This document shows, piece by piece, positions 49,257 through 60,889 of a stretch of 64,000 nucleotides of DNA. This DNA is from Glomus cerebriforme (lineage: Eukaryota > Glomeromycota > Glomeromycetes > Glomerales > Glomeraceae): NCBI GenBank assembly GCA_003550305.1, contig QKYT01000055.1, positions 62,001 through 126,000 of the forward strand. The letters are read 5' to 3'. The number at the start of each line of letters is the position of its first letter. Positions within the stretch are counted from its first letter, which is position 1. The translations under genes were made by a program, and so were the position numbers. The notes under the pieces are model-generated. The model saw only the letters and a program-made list of their open reading frames with translations. It ran no database searches and was not told the DNA's origin.

Positions 49257-49549
49257 ATCCTTGCAAGTATTTTACAATTTGTTTAATAAACCCTAACCCT
49301 AATTAATCTAATTAATCTAATTAATCCTAATTTTTTATAAACAAAAAGAAAAAAATAAAAAGGTGGAGGTATTACAAGAAATTGTTCTATCCATTAAGAT
49401 TTAAATGGGATCAGGTTAAAATTCCGGAAATGGATATAAATGTCGTAATGAATTACTGTAAATTCCGAAACGGCGAAACTTTTTTTTTTTTTTTTCCTTT
49501 CTTTTTTTTTTCTTTTTCCTTTTTACCTTTTTCAAAAAAATAAACAATA
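44277..49549. other. Gene desert of about 5.3 kb
   Basis: No convincing coding exon was found. It holds many A/T homopolymers (for example 46,331-46,355 and 45,838-45,854), a CA-rich microsatellite at about 44,990-45,021 and an AATAAT triplet tract at about 46,564-46,580. There is also a 68-bp direct duplication at 48,240-48,350 and, at the right end, short CCCTAA and TTAATC repeats (49,290-49,330). The open frames here are short, low-complexity Phe/Lys/Asn frames made by homopolymers. Confidence 0.55.
48240..48350. repeat. 68-bp direct duplication
   Basis: The phrase ACTTCCATTAGTTCCAATTT, followed by GAATTATGTATATG, occurs at about 48,243 and again at about 48,311 with one early mismatch (TTAG/TCAG). 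A 34-bp unit therefore repeats with a 68-bp period. It is non-coding. Confidence 0.8.
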
Positions 49550-50521
49550 ATGTCAACAGGAAATAATAATAATATTAAATTTTTTAAATTATCTTTTAAA
49601 GAAGATGATTCATTAAAATTATATTACGTAAAATCGATTTGGAAGGTTGATTCATTAAAAAATTTATCAGGATTAGATGGGAAAATCGTGTGTGAATTAA
49701 TTGTTACTAATTGTAATTCATTTTGGACGCGAGATGGTAATAATTAATTATATAATCATTTATTATTATTGATAATTTATTAATTATTATTTTAATAATT
49801 TAAAAATTAGTTACATTGGGTGATTTAAAATCTGTTAAACCTAATAATATACGCGTCGAGAAAATTTTTTGTGAAGCTACTTATGCTGCATTATCTGGAC
49901 TTGAATCTTACGAAAATCGAAAATTATCGTGTCAAATTACTATTAATGAGGATAATAATAATGCTGAGGTAAATAAAAATATTTATATAAAGAATATTTA
50001 ATTTGATTATGTAATCGCATGCAAAATATTTTTCCTTTTCCTTCCTTTGGGTCTTACTTTTCTTTGACTTGAAAAAAAAAATTATTTATTATTATTATAT
50101 AAAAGTTTTCTTGGAATTGGACAATGGATGAGACTGAAACTTCTTCTATGGTTTGTATATATATATATATACTTGTAAAAAAAATATATATAACAATTGA
50201 AAATTAATAATCATTGATATAAAATTATATCATATATTATATCATAATCATAATAATAATATTTTAGGCATTAAAATTTACTCTGGGAACTCTTCCGTTG
50301 TATCCTATTTCTCGATCTGAAACTGTAAAGATGTGGCAAGAATGGATGAATTTTTTTATTGAAGAAAGAAATCAATCTGTGGTAAATAAATATTATATAT
50401 ATATATACACATATATATTTATATTTATATATTTGTATTTATTTATTAGCTAAAGGAAAATAATTATTATTTTTATTTTATTTTATTTTATTTTACTTTT
50501 GTGGTTCATTTTGTTACATTT

Positions 50522-50559
<38 letters not shown>

Positions 50560-51604
50560 NAAAAAAAAAAAAAAAAAAAAAAGATAAATATAGATAATTA
50601 TGAAACGCGTATTGATGATTTATCTGAAACTACCGATCAAATGAAAGGAAAGATCGAAACAATGATCGCTGACAAAGATAACAGCCAAAAAAATTTGACT
50701 GGAAAGGTATTAAATTATGATATTTAAAATAAACTTTTCACGTATATACTGTATATGTGTGTGTAAATAATTTGTATTATGCATTTAGTTCAAAAAAGTT
50801 TTAAACAAAAAGAAAAGGAAAGTGAAAAAAATAATAAATATATTAAATGCAAATGGTAAAAAAAAAAAAAGTTTTTTTTTTTTTTTTAATTTTTCATCTT
50901 TATAAATTATAAAATGATTTTTTTTTTTTAAAAAAAAAATGACATTTTCTTTTTAAAAGAAGAAACCACCGCGCCTTCAAACGAACCATTGGAATCAGCA
51001 AATGTTTCGGAAGAAGACGTTGATCACTTTTCCGATGATGAACCTTCTGATAAAATTGAGTCCCCTCGTCGTCCTCGAGAAAAATCTCAATCGCCAAAAT
51101 CACCAAAGTCGCAAAAATCGCAAAAGTCTCCAAAGTCTCCAAAGTCTTCAAAATCTAAACGTACCTCTCTTCCTTCCAAGAAAATTAAATTGGGTAAAAC
51201 CGTTGAGTCAAATGAGGATGAATCGACTGAGCAAAATGAACAGCGAGAAAAGCAAGAAAAGCAAGAAAAACAACAACCGCAAGAATCTGAATCTGTTCTT
51301 ACTAAAACTTTTCGTGGTCAAGTAATTAAGTCTCGAAGGTAACAAAAAGATTATCATTTATTTTAATTTTGTATCATACTTTTTATTTCTAATTTTTTTT
51401 TTTTTAAAAGGTTACGAAAATCGACATCTACATTAGATGATATTTTGGAAAAAGAAAAAGACAAGTAAATTTCATTTTTTGGACTTTTATAAAATTTGAT
51501 ATTTACGAATATATCATATTTTTATTTTTTAATTTTGTAGTAATTCTTCTCAAGATCCTTCCAGCAGCAAAAGCAGCAAAAGCAGTAAAAAGTCGAAAAA
51601 ATAA
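49550..51604 (+). CDS. XRCC4-superfamily protein, copy B
   Basis: This is the paralogue of the gene at 37,937-39,828. Head-domain segments are LYYVKSIWKVDSL, CELIVTNCNSFWTRD, FCEATYAALSGLESYENR, FSWNWTMDETETSSM and LKFTLGTLPL, then KMWQEWMNFFIEERNQ. The coiled coil follows, with KKVLNKKKRKVKK at its end. A tail rich in Ser-Pro-Lys repeats (KSPKSQKSQKSPKSPKSSK) carries ESVLTKTFRGQVIKSRR, identical to copy A. The end is SKKSKK with TAA at 51,602-51,604. Intron positions match copy A where both can be read. One intron (about 50,383-50,583) contains a very long poly-A with an ambiguous base at 50,560. Function is inferred: XRCC4/PAXX-like DNA end-joining factor. Confidence 0.62.
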
Positions 51605-53487
51605 TTTTACGATTTAACTACTCAAACTGTATATAATCCAATTTTTGTTCTTATTCGATTATAAATGATTCAATAAATGTTGTACCGCTTTTATGACTAT
51701 AAATCAAAAGTTGATTCTTTTATATAAAGGTAACTTATATTCATAAGCCCCCACCACAAAGGGTAAAGAACAAAGCAGTTGTTGTACTGTCGGTATTGAA
51801 ATAAATATTTCATAAAATATAATAAAACTTACAAAAGTTTACTATACCTATCCTTAGATTTACCCCTCACACATTGTAGTATCTATATCAAATCCAATGG
51901 AAATATCAACTAGTCCTACCGTGAATATGACAAACTAAAAATCTGATTTTTTTTTTTTTAAGTTTGGAGATATCTTCTCAATATTCTAAAGACTGTGTCA
52001 TAATTCTGAATTGAATGTCTACTTAACTACAGTGGACAGTGGTACAGTGCTGGTCAATAAAAGTATTAATCAGCTTTACATTAGAATACTGGGTAAGTAT
52101 CATTATAATTTTATATCTTTAAGAGATTTTGTATTTAATTCACGTATTTAATTCACAGTATTGGTTTATAGAACTGTTAAACGCTGGCCCGCGTTTCTTT
52201 CAAACAATACTAATGAAAGTACCAACCAATCCTCGTGGGATTTCCAGAATATTGAACACACAAATATCATGATCCATAATGATTCTCCATAGTATTGTTG
52301 TAGCCAAACGTAACCATGTCCCTTGGGATATCCCAAATCAAACTTGGGACAATCCTATGTCCGAATTTTAACCATATCCCAAACCAAGCTAGTAAATTTT
52401 AAATATTTAACGTGGGTTAGTTTGGGACATGGTCAAGTTTCGGATATAAGGTTTTCCCAAGTTTGATTTGGGACATGGGTAGGGTTTGGGCTATAACATC
52501 AAAAAAAGAAAAAGATGAAAAGATTTGCCTGCCTTATTCGATTCAATTCATCTATCAAGTTTCACCTACCTAATATATTTATTCAACGATAAGTGCAAAG
52601 ACACTAGGGATATTGCAACCGAATTTAATAAATTGATAATAGACAATAAGAAATAAGAATAATAAATGATTATATTTCAATCAATGTTAAATTTAAAGTT
52701 TATGGTTTTAATAAACATCCGCCGTTTTATAGTTATAAAAAAACACATAATAAATCAATAACTGGTACACTTTAAAACTAATGTTATTACATAAAAACAA
52801 TATAAATAAATTAAAATAAAAAATTCTGACAATTTTAGTCATTCAAGAAGACCATCTCCCTCCATCCATTCTAACCAACACCCCATCTGTCATCCCAGAT
52901 AACCAATCATCTTTCATCTACTTTATTTAGAAATTAATGACACGTTTTATATATCTTTAGTTGATTGTTATGTATATTTTTTTTAATGTTTAAAAAAAAA
53001 AATACGCCAATTTGCTAAGTGCATTAAGAACCTTTTAATTAAACATAACATTCGTTTGTACGGTTCGTTTGCTGGTAAAGTGAGTAGTAAGAAGAGAGAG
53101 ATTTTTAAACTCGGCTCTTCTATGGAACACTTGAAGATATGGATCGTCTCATTCGTGTAATGAAATATTGAAATCTCAAATCTTCGAACTTCGATATTAA
53201 TAATCGAAATATATGATGAAATTAATTTTTATTATGTTTTTTTTATCTCTAAATGTTAACGCATGCTCATTATAACGCGTCATGCTTCTATACTTCTCAG
53301 ATTTCTAATTATAAATAAACATTTTCTTGAATAATTTTTATGAAAATCCAATCTTTTTTTTTTTTTTTGAAATTTTACAAATAATAAACCGACGAACATT
53401 TACATAAATATTTCAGCCATTTAACGCTGAGGATAATTATTTATAAGATAAAAAAATATGATAACTTATTAGGAAAAAATATTATCA
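51605..53487. other. Intergenic region with a large hairpin
   Basis: No gene was recognised in about 1.9 kb between the 3' ends of copy B and the helicase. A long inverted repeat occupies 52,296-52,499 (separate entry). The rest is AT-rich, with an AATAAA-type signal soon after the XRCC4-like stop at about 51,670. Confidence 0.5.
52296..52499. mobile_element. Foldback/MITE-like inverted repeat
   Basis: The left arm, about 52,298-52,389, and the right arm, about 52,412-52,497, are reverse complements with roughly four of five bases matching. The shared core is CCCAAATCAAACTTGGGA and its complement. The spacer is about 22 bp. Sub-repeats of the word CATGTCCCAA occur within each arm. It is non-coding and less AT-rich than its surroundings. 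Flanking target duplication is not evident. Confidence 0.75.
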
Positions 53488-55650
53488 TTAATATTTATAT
53501 CGATCACGGGATTCACGTCTTTTAAATCCACTATTAAATCTATTATCAAATTCGTTAGATCTACTAAATGAATTACCAAAACGACCCCTACTACCAATTC
53601 TATTACCACCACTTCGTGATCGAGTCTTTTCACCAAACCCAATCTTTTCCAAAAAAGATTGTCCGAATGAAACATCGGCTCCAAAGGCTTTTGAAAGTTC
53701 ATTAACAGCTGGCAACAGATCATTTTTTCTTAAATAATAAGTATTAGTTTTGCCCGCATCTGGAAATAATATTAAAATTTAATCTCGATTGAATACAATA
53801 CATGTTTCTTTATAATTCAGTTTCGTTTAATACTTACAATATCCTAAGAAAGATGAACAAGCATCCCTTATTTGATCAATATCAAGCTCTTCAATAGCTC
53901 TTTCGATCATGCCATCGTCCTTAACATTATAAGATTGACCATCTACTTCTTTTATTGGTAAATCACTAATAATTTTTGCAAATTCCTTCTCGAAAGGTGC
54001 TAAAACAAGCATCCCTTCCCCTTCTTTGCCTGCACGACCTGTTCGTCCCAAACGATGAATATACTGTTCCCGAGAAGAAGGCGCACCAATTTGAAGTACC
54101 ATTGTAACTCCTGGATAATCTACCCCTCGTGCTGATACATCGGATGTAACAAGAATTGCATCGTGTTTTGATTTACGGAATCTATTTGACACCCTGGTAC
54201 GTTGTGCTTGTGACAAACCAGAATGGAGCTCAAAAACTTCCATATCACCTAAATTTCTTAGAAATTCAGCGTAAAGTACGGTCCCATTTCTTGTTGGTAG
54301 AAACACAATGATTTTCCCTTTTTTGTGCGATTTTTTATGTTCCTTCATGATATTTCGAATAGTAGTAAGATGAGACTCATAAGGAGTTATAATATATGAT
54401 TGCTTAACTTGGAGATTTGTGTTAACATCATTTGGATCAACGGTATCAATAAATTTGTAATCGGGCTTAAGAGAAAGATTAGCTATTTGTCGAATTTGTT
54501 TAGAAACTGTTGCAGAAAATAGAAAAGTTTGTCTTTCCTTTGGGAAAAATTTTACAATATCTTCGATATCTTCTCGGAAACCCATATCTAACAACTGGTC
54601 TGCTTCATCAAGGATTAACTATTCAATTAAAAGAAAGAGAAAGAGAAAGGAAAATATAAATTCATAGAAAGGTAAATTATAGTTACAAAATTATATATTA
54701 TTACTTACTGTTTTTATACCGTTACATTGTCTTTTAAAATGTGGCTCAGTTGTTAATAGATCATATAATCTGCCTGGAGTGCCTACAACAAAATCTACCC
54801 TTTTATATGATAATTTTTTAACTTGAATTCTCTTACTCTCACCACCGACTAAGCAATGAACTTTATAATCATAAAAAGACAAAAGTTGATTCGCTTCATT
54901 GGCGATTTGTTGAGCTAATTCGCGAGTTGGGGAAATAATCATAACCGAAACCATTTCTCCTCTATTTTCGAGTCGAGAATTACGGAGTAAAGTTTCTATA
55001 GCAGGAATTAAAAATGCTAAGGTCTTGCCTGTTCCAGTTTTTGCTTTTACAAACAGATCACCTTCAACTGGTAATTGTGATAATACAGCATCTTGAACTT
55101 TTGACATTTCATGATATTTAAACACTTTAAGTAAAGCTTGTTGTGTTTTTGGTGATATTGAAGTAATTTCATCGAATCTTGACGGAACATATTCATCTTT
55201 GGATACAATAGAAGGATCATTTATATCAAATTCTTCCTTTTCTATTTCAATATCTTTAATATTTGTTGTTGTTTTAGTCTGTGCTAATTTAGCATATGTA
55301 CGAATATTTGTGTTATGAAGGAAAAGTTGTGGCGAAGTATTTAGACCAGTCGACAAACGCGTGTCAAAAGAAAACCGTTTGTTTCCCAACACGTCAAAGG
55401 TGGAATATCCACGAATCGCCGAAGCTATCAGCCGAATTATAAGAATAGGTATTAATCAAATCAAAAATAAAAATTATGAACTCGCTTTATACACTTTGAA
55501 AAATAAAAACTAACAATGTTGTAACTCTGTTCTCAAATCGAATGTTGGTTTGTTTCTTAGAAAAGATCTAAGAACCACATTGGTAAAAGCAGAAGCATTT
55601 TTATATGAATGGCAACGACTTATACTTCCTATTAGAGTTTGCGCAGACAT
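53488..55650 (-). CDS. MSS116: Mitochondrial DEAD-box RNA helicase, MSS116-like
   Basis: A probable mitochondrial RNA helicase/chaperone for group I/II splicing and translation. The first exon (55,650 to about 55,515) begins MSAQTLIGSISRCHSYK and supplies a basic presequence. It splices in phase to SSAIRGYSTFDVLGNKR. Helicase motifs are VQDAVLSQL (Q region), AKTGTGKTLAF (I), PTRELAQQ (Ia), VGTPGRLYDLL (Ib), LILDEADQLLDMGF (II, split by an intron at about 54,617-54,710), LFSATVSKQ (III), LVTSDVSARGVDYPG (V) and YIHRLGRTGRAG (VI). The C-terminus is Arg/Gly/Ser-rich (SRGRFGNSFSRSN) as in MSS116-type proteins, ending at TAA 53,488-53,490. It is divergent from the golgin gene with 263 bp between starts. 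Confidence 0.92.
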
Positions 55651-55913
55651 TCTATTTAATAAAGTTTCAAATTTCTTAAAAAAAATTATCTGAATAAAAA
55701 AAAAAAAGGACGCCAAAAAAATTTTTTTGATATATCTCATCGGATTATCTCTGAACTACTATTGACGTACCCCAAAGGTGGGTCAGAAACATTCATACAT
55801 AACCAAACATAGTTACTAGTTTTACTGCTACGTTTTTACATATGATTCGCTTCAAAAACGGACGATTGTGAATTTATTCGATATACATTTTTAACTTTTG
55901 TTTCTATAGAACA

Positions 55914-58018
55914 ATGGCAGATCTACAATCACAACTAACTATTTCTAATAACACTGTAGTAACCTCAAAAGCTGAAACACCTGAAACACCGGTAACACCG
56001 GTGGTAGTTAGCCAACAATCATTATTATCTGCTTTAAGTTATCTTCGTACTGAACTTGAAAAATTGAAAAAAGAAAATAAAGAGTTATCAACGGAGCGTA
56101 CAACCTTATTTGAACAATTAGAAACCGAAAAAAACAAGAACAATAGTATTGTATTAAATAATAATAGTGAAATAGTAGAAGACATTCATGGTATCAATCA
56201 CAAGAACAATAATGAGGACTCCGCTTCTTCTGAGGGTGACGACGATAATAAAGAGAAGGAATTGATTGAAGAATTAAAGGCACAAATTGAACGAATCGAA
56301 AAAGAAAAAAAGAATGAGGTTGCAAATATTGAATTGCAGCTTGACCAAACAAGAGAGGAAAAGAAACAATTGGAAATACAACATCAAAGTTTAATTGCCA
56401 AATTGGCTAATTTTAAGACTTCCATAGCTGATAAATTGAAAGCGGATAATGTATTGATTCTATTTTTAACTTCGTACATTTGTGATTAAAAAAAATTTCA
56501 TTTTTTATTAATTCATGTTTTTGTAATTTTATTCAGGAAGAACATAATAGAGCAAAACAACAAATTAATGAATTGAATGAACAAAATAAAGAACTTAATA
56601 ACACTATTTTACAATTACAAGCTAATCTTTCTACTTCTCAAGATGAGAACGAGAAGGCAAATCAACAATTAGAATCTTTACAATCACATCTATTTGAGAT
56701 ACAACAGCAATCTTCACGTGAAATTGCTGAAAAAGATGATATAATTCGTGATTTACAATATAATTTAGATCGTACAGAAAGAGAACGAGAAGAATGGGAA
56801 GTTAATGCTATGGAATTAAAAAGTGCGAAAGATGAATTACTTTCTCGTATAAAACATTTAGAAAGAGAAATGGATGCTTTAAGACATGAGAAAGAAATTC
56901 TAAAAGCTGAAAAGAATAGAGAGTCAGAAAGTTTGGCTAATCTTCAAAATGTCTTGGAAGAATTTGAAGCAGGTATTGTTAATTATTTGATAAAATTTTT
57001 TGATGGAAAATTTTATAATCTGTCTAATTTATTTTACATGATGATATAAGCTAAACAATCAGAGATTCGGGAAGCTGTAGAGGGAATACAAATGCGACTC
57101 TCCACCGCTACCAAAGAATTAGTTGAGTTTAAAGAGCGTGCGCTATTGGCTGAAGTAAGTTCTTCCTTAGAATGTAACAATCATTTGTTTATTAATAAAA
57201 ATATCTTTAACAAATTTTTTTTTTTATTTAGAATCAATTGACGCAAATAAAAGATGAGATTGGAAAAACACTGCAATACGAAAAAGAAATAAAAGAAAAG
57301 AATTTATTAATTGGAAAGTTACGACATGAAGGTATATATTAATTTTTGCGTATTAAATTATTTTTATTTTCATGTTCATTTCATTATCTTTTTTTTATAG
57401 CTGTAATATTGAATGGTCATCTTACTGAAGCTTTACGTCGTATGAGAGAGGAAAGCAGTGAGAATAACGTGGACAAGTTAGTTTGTTTATGTACTTTATT
57501 TTATTTCTTTCTTTCTTGTAATTAATAATTTCATCATCTTTTTTAGACGTCTTATTACCAATCTTTTGATCGCTTTCTTTAACACACCACGTGGAGATAG
57601 TAAACGATTTGAAATTTTACAATTAATGGCAAATATGTTGGAGTGGACAGAGGAACAGAAGGAACAAGTAGGCTTAATAAGAAAAGCATTATCTAACAGA
57701 TCTGCAGAAGATCGATCAAATAAATGGGTATCAGGTTTATGGACACCTACTATTGAGAGACCACGAAGTCGATTATCAGAAGATGTTCCTAGACCAATTA
57801 TTCGTATAACCGAGGAAGAAGTTCCGAGAGAGGTAAATGACTAAAAAATTATTTAATGTAATCAAACTAATTTTTTCTCTTCATTTATTTATTATTATTT
57901 ATATTTATACTAGTCATTTTCTGATATGTGGATATCATTTTTACTTAAAGAAGCAAGTAAAGACAATCAACCTAATAACAATATTGGTAATAATTCTAAT
58001 TCAAACCAAGTAGAATAA
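55914..58018 (+). CDS. RUD3: Golgin RUD3/GMAP-210-like with GRAB domain
   Basis: This coiled-coil protein is predicted to sit at cis-Golgi membranes through Arf1. The N-terminus is Thr/Val-rich. About 400 residues of heptad coiled coil follow, dense in Glu, Lys, Gln and Leu (for example SYLRTELEKLKKENKELS), including an acidic Ser/Glu/Asp-rich break near residue 100. The GRAB-type C-terminal module is clear: NGHLTEALRRMREESSEN, then across an intron KRLITNLLIAFFNTPRGDSK and FEILQLMANMLEWTEEQKEQ. The final exon is short and Asn-rich, with TAA at 58,016-58,018. Six or seven introns. The invariant Leu-Leu and P-R-G-D/D-x-x-R-F-E-I-L-Q pattern distinguishes GRAB from the classic GRIP domain. Confidence 0.9.
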
Positions 58019-60889
58019 TTAATTAATTTAATGTGTTGTATAGTTATCCCTATTTTGTGTACTTTAAATATCTTTCATATTATTCTAAAGATTGGAGAAA
58101 CAGACATTTTGAATACATTAATAAACATTAAACATATTATATTTAGTGGTAAATTTTTATTAATTGTTAGAATTAAATTAGCCGGATAAACATAATTAGC
58201 ATTATAATAGTATAAATAGATATGGGAGTATCAGATATACAGTACAACCAATAATTTAGAAATTTTTTTTATAAACATTTTCTTGATGGCTAATTTATAA
58301 CAATTATTAATATGATTTGTTATTTTGTGATTAAGTTTTTAAATACCTTTATTATCTTTTCTTTTCATTTTATATAAAAAGAAACTAATTTATTCTTTAA
58401 AAAAAATAAAAAAATCATTGGATTTAAAGTATAAAAATTTTTTTTTAAAAAAAAATAATAAAGAATTTTGTTTATTAATAATTATTGGTTCTAGATAAGC
58501 TAAAATTTGAGCTAGCTTGGCTCAATTAGCATAATCAAACCTGGTTTATTTCAAGCCTACTTTGAGTCAAGCCAAATTGAACCTTAAGATGGCTTGGCTA
58601 ATAAATATAAAATTATGTAATAAAAATTACATAATGTAGTAAAATTAACCTCTGATGAATTATTTAAAAATTTACCTTCTGGTTAATTATTTTTTAAATT
58701 AACTTCTGGTGAAATTCACCTCCAGTAATGAGTATTAAAATCATCTATTTATTATATAGATTTTAAATAAAATCTTTATAATTTTTTTCTTAATATCATT
58801 TCTTTTGCAATCAAATATTTTAAAATAAATATTACATAAAAAATTTTGCATATCTTAAAAGAATTTAACATATCTAGCGTAATCATTATATTTACGATTA
58901 ATAATAATTTTGCAATAATAGTATACAAAAAAGAAATTGTCATCACTTTTGATAATAAAATTTCTTTTATGAATTTTTCTTATTATCATTGTATAATATA
59001 TATTCTAAATCTGGAAATGAAAAAAATATTAAAGAATATTAATAATTCTATTATAAAAGTATGTAGAATAATAAGTATTATTAAAATTTTAACTTATCTT
59101 TACAATTCACTTCGTGTTTTTTGTAGTATAAAAATATCAATTATCTTAAATTTATTTTAGATATGAAAATGTATTAGAACTCAATATTTTATATGCTAAA
59201 ATTTTCAAAAAATTCAAATTAATATTAGTATTGCTTATGGCTAATGATCATTTAATAAATAATCTTTAAATGATTAAAATTCAATTAAAGTAAATTAATA
59301 AAATAAAAGTAATATGTTTTGGAATTTCTTTTTTTAATATTATTTATTTTTCAATTTCTTAGACTTTTGAAAAAAACTACTAAGTATATATTTACATTAT
59401 TATACCTAATTATAGGTAATATGTATTTTGTCTTTTTAAGACTTTAAATACATTTAGAAAATATGTAAATGATAAAGATTCTTCATAATATATAATAGTA
59501 GTTTTAATCTTTTACAAAATTAAAAATTACTAAATGATCATAAACAATATTTTAATTATTTCTGCAAGCTTTCAGTTTTCTCTAATGAATTAAAATTAAG
59601 TACTTATATACATATTATATCTATTTATGAACTTTATAAAGCACAATTTTTATTACCTACTAATTTGTCACCTACTCCTATTAGAAAAAATCAATAAAAT
59701 TTTATGCAATTCCAATAAAATACAGTATTTATAAATAACAATAAAGTTTTTACAGATAGAAACAGAAATAAAGTTAGATTATTATCTCAAACAACTATTA
59801 ATTACTAAGAACATTGATCTTCTTTTCTGGTGATAAATATATTTAAATAAGTATGTAATATGACCTAAAACTATTTAATAATATAAGTAATAAGTATTAT
59901 ATTAAAATAAGCATTTTTGATCACTAAAAATGTAGTTACAAAGACTTCTGAGACAGTAAGAGTAAATCTTTATATAAAGAATTGGATTGATAATAATTTA
60001 ATAAATTTTTTAATTAATCATAATTTTAATTTTTATTCTTTATTATAATATAAATGTAATTGCAAATAATAATAATAAAATAAAAATAATATTTATTAAC
60101 AAAATAAAATGATTAGTAAATATTTTTTATTTATTTATTTATAATTTATTAATAGTGTATATACTACTATCTTTTAATACTTTGTAGTATTCTTAGTTAT
60201 AAAAAATAATATTTTCTTTATTATCAAATTTTTATTATTTTTAATTTATTTATTCTATACTTTTAATTATATAACATAATTCTATTTAAAGTTTAGAAAT
60301 GGTATTGAATATTAGATTTATAATTAAATTTAATTGATTCAAAATTTTAAGTTTATTTTAAATTATTTATTAATATAAAGTTTAATTTTTAATAATCATA
60401 TAATTTAATTTAATTAATAATTAGAATTTTTTCTATATTTGAATTTAATAATTAGAATTTTAAATAAGAAAAATCCTCAGAAAATTATATTAACTAAATA
60501 AAATAAACTATACTAAACTAAATAAATTAAATTATACTAAATAAATAAAATAAACTGAATTAAATTTTTATATCAATAAAATTTTATTATATTTATATAT
60601 ATTAATATTGATTAAAATATTGAAATTAAGTTTTGGTCAATTTAGTTTTGAATTTTATTTTAAATTAATTATTAGAACTAATTCTATTAATTCAGTCTAT
60701 TTTCATTTATTCTGATTTGTAAAATCAAAGCTGAATTGACAAAATCATTCCTATCTCTAACCTTCTCAATTAGCAAGCATGAACCATATTTACAGTACAT
60801 TAAAAATATTTATTGCAAGAATATAAATTACTTCTTATTTATATTAAAAGTTATAATAATATTATTAAATATAAATTATATCAAATAAT
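58019..60889. other. AT-rich gene-poor region with short repeats
   Basis: After the RUD3 3' end (AATAAA-like signal at about 58,120) no gene was recognised. 58,495-58,605 carries GCTTGGCT/AAGCCAA words in both orientations, like eroded inverted repeats. 58,650-58,730 has three copies of an 'AATTwACCTyTGGTGAA'-like phrase. From 58,740 to 60,889 the sequence is extremely AT-rich. An open frame at 58,846-59,160 has only low-complexity Ile/Asn/Lys content and is not credited. Confidence 0.5.

Noticed and set aside
44598..49549. Short open frames rich in Phe, Lys, Ile and Asn
   Set aside because: They are produced by homopolymer runs, with no motif and no exon-like composition.
58846..59160. 104-residue open frame after RUD3
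   Set aside because: Composition equals the AT-rich background, with no neighbouring exons and no recognisable family.
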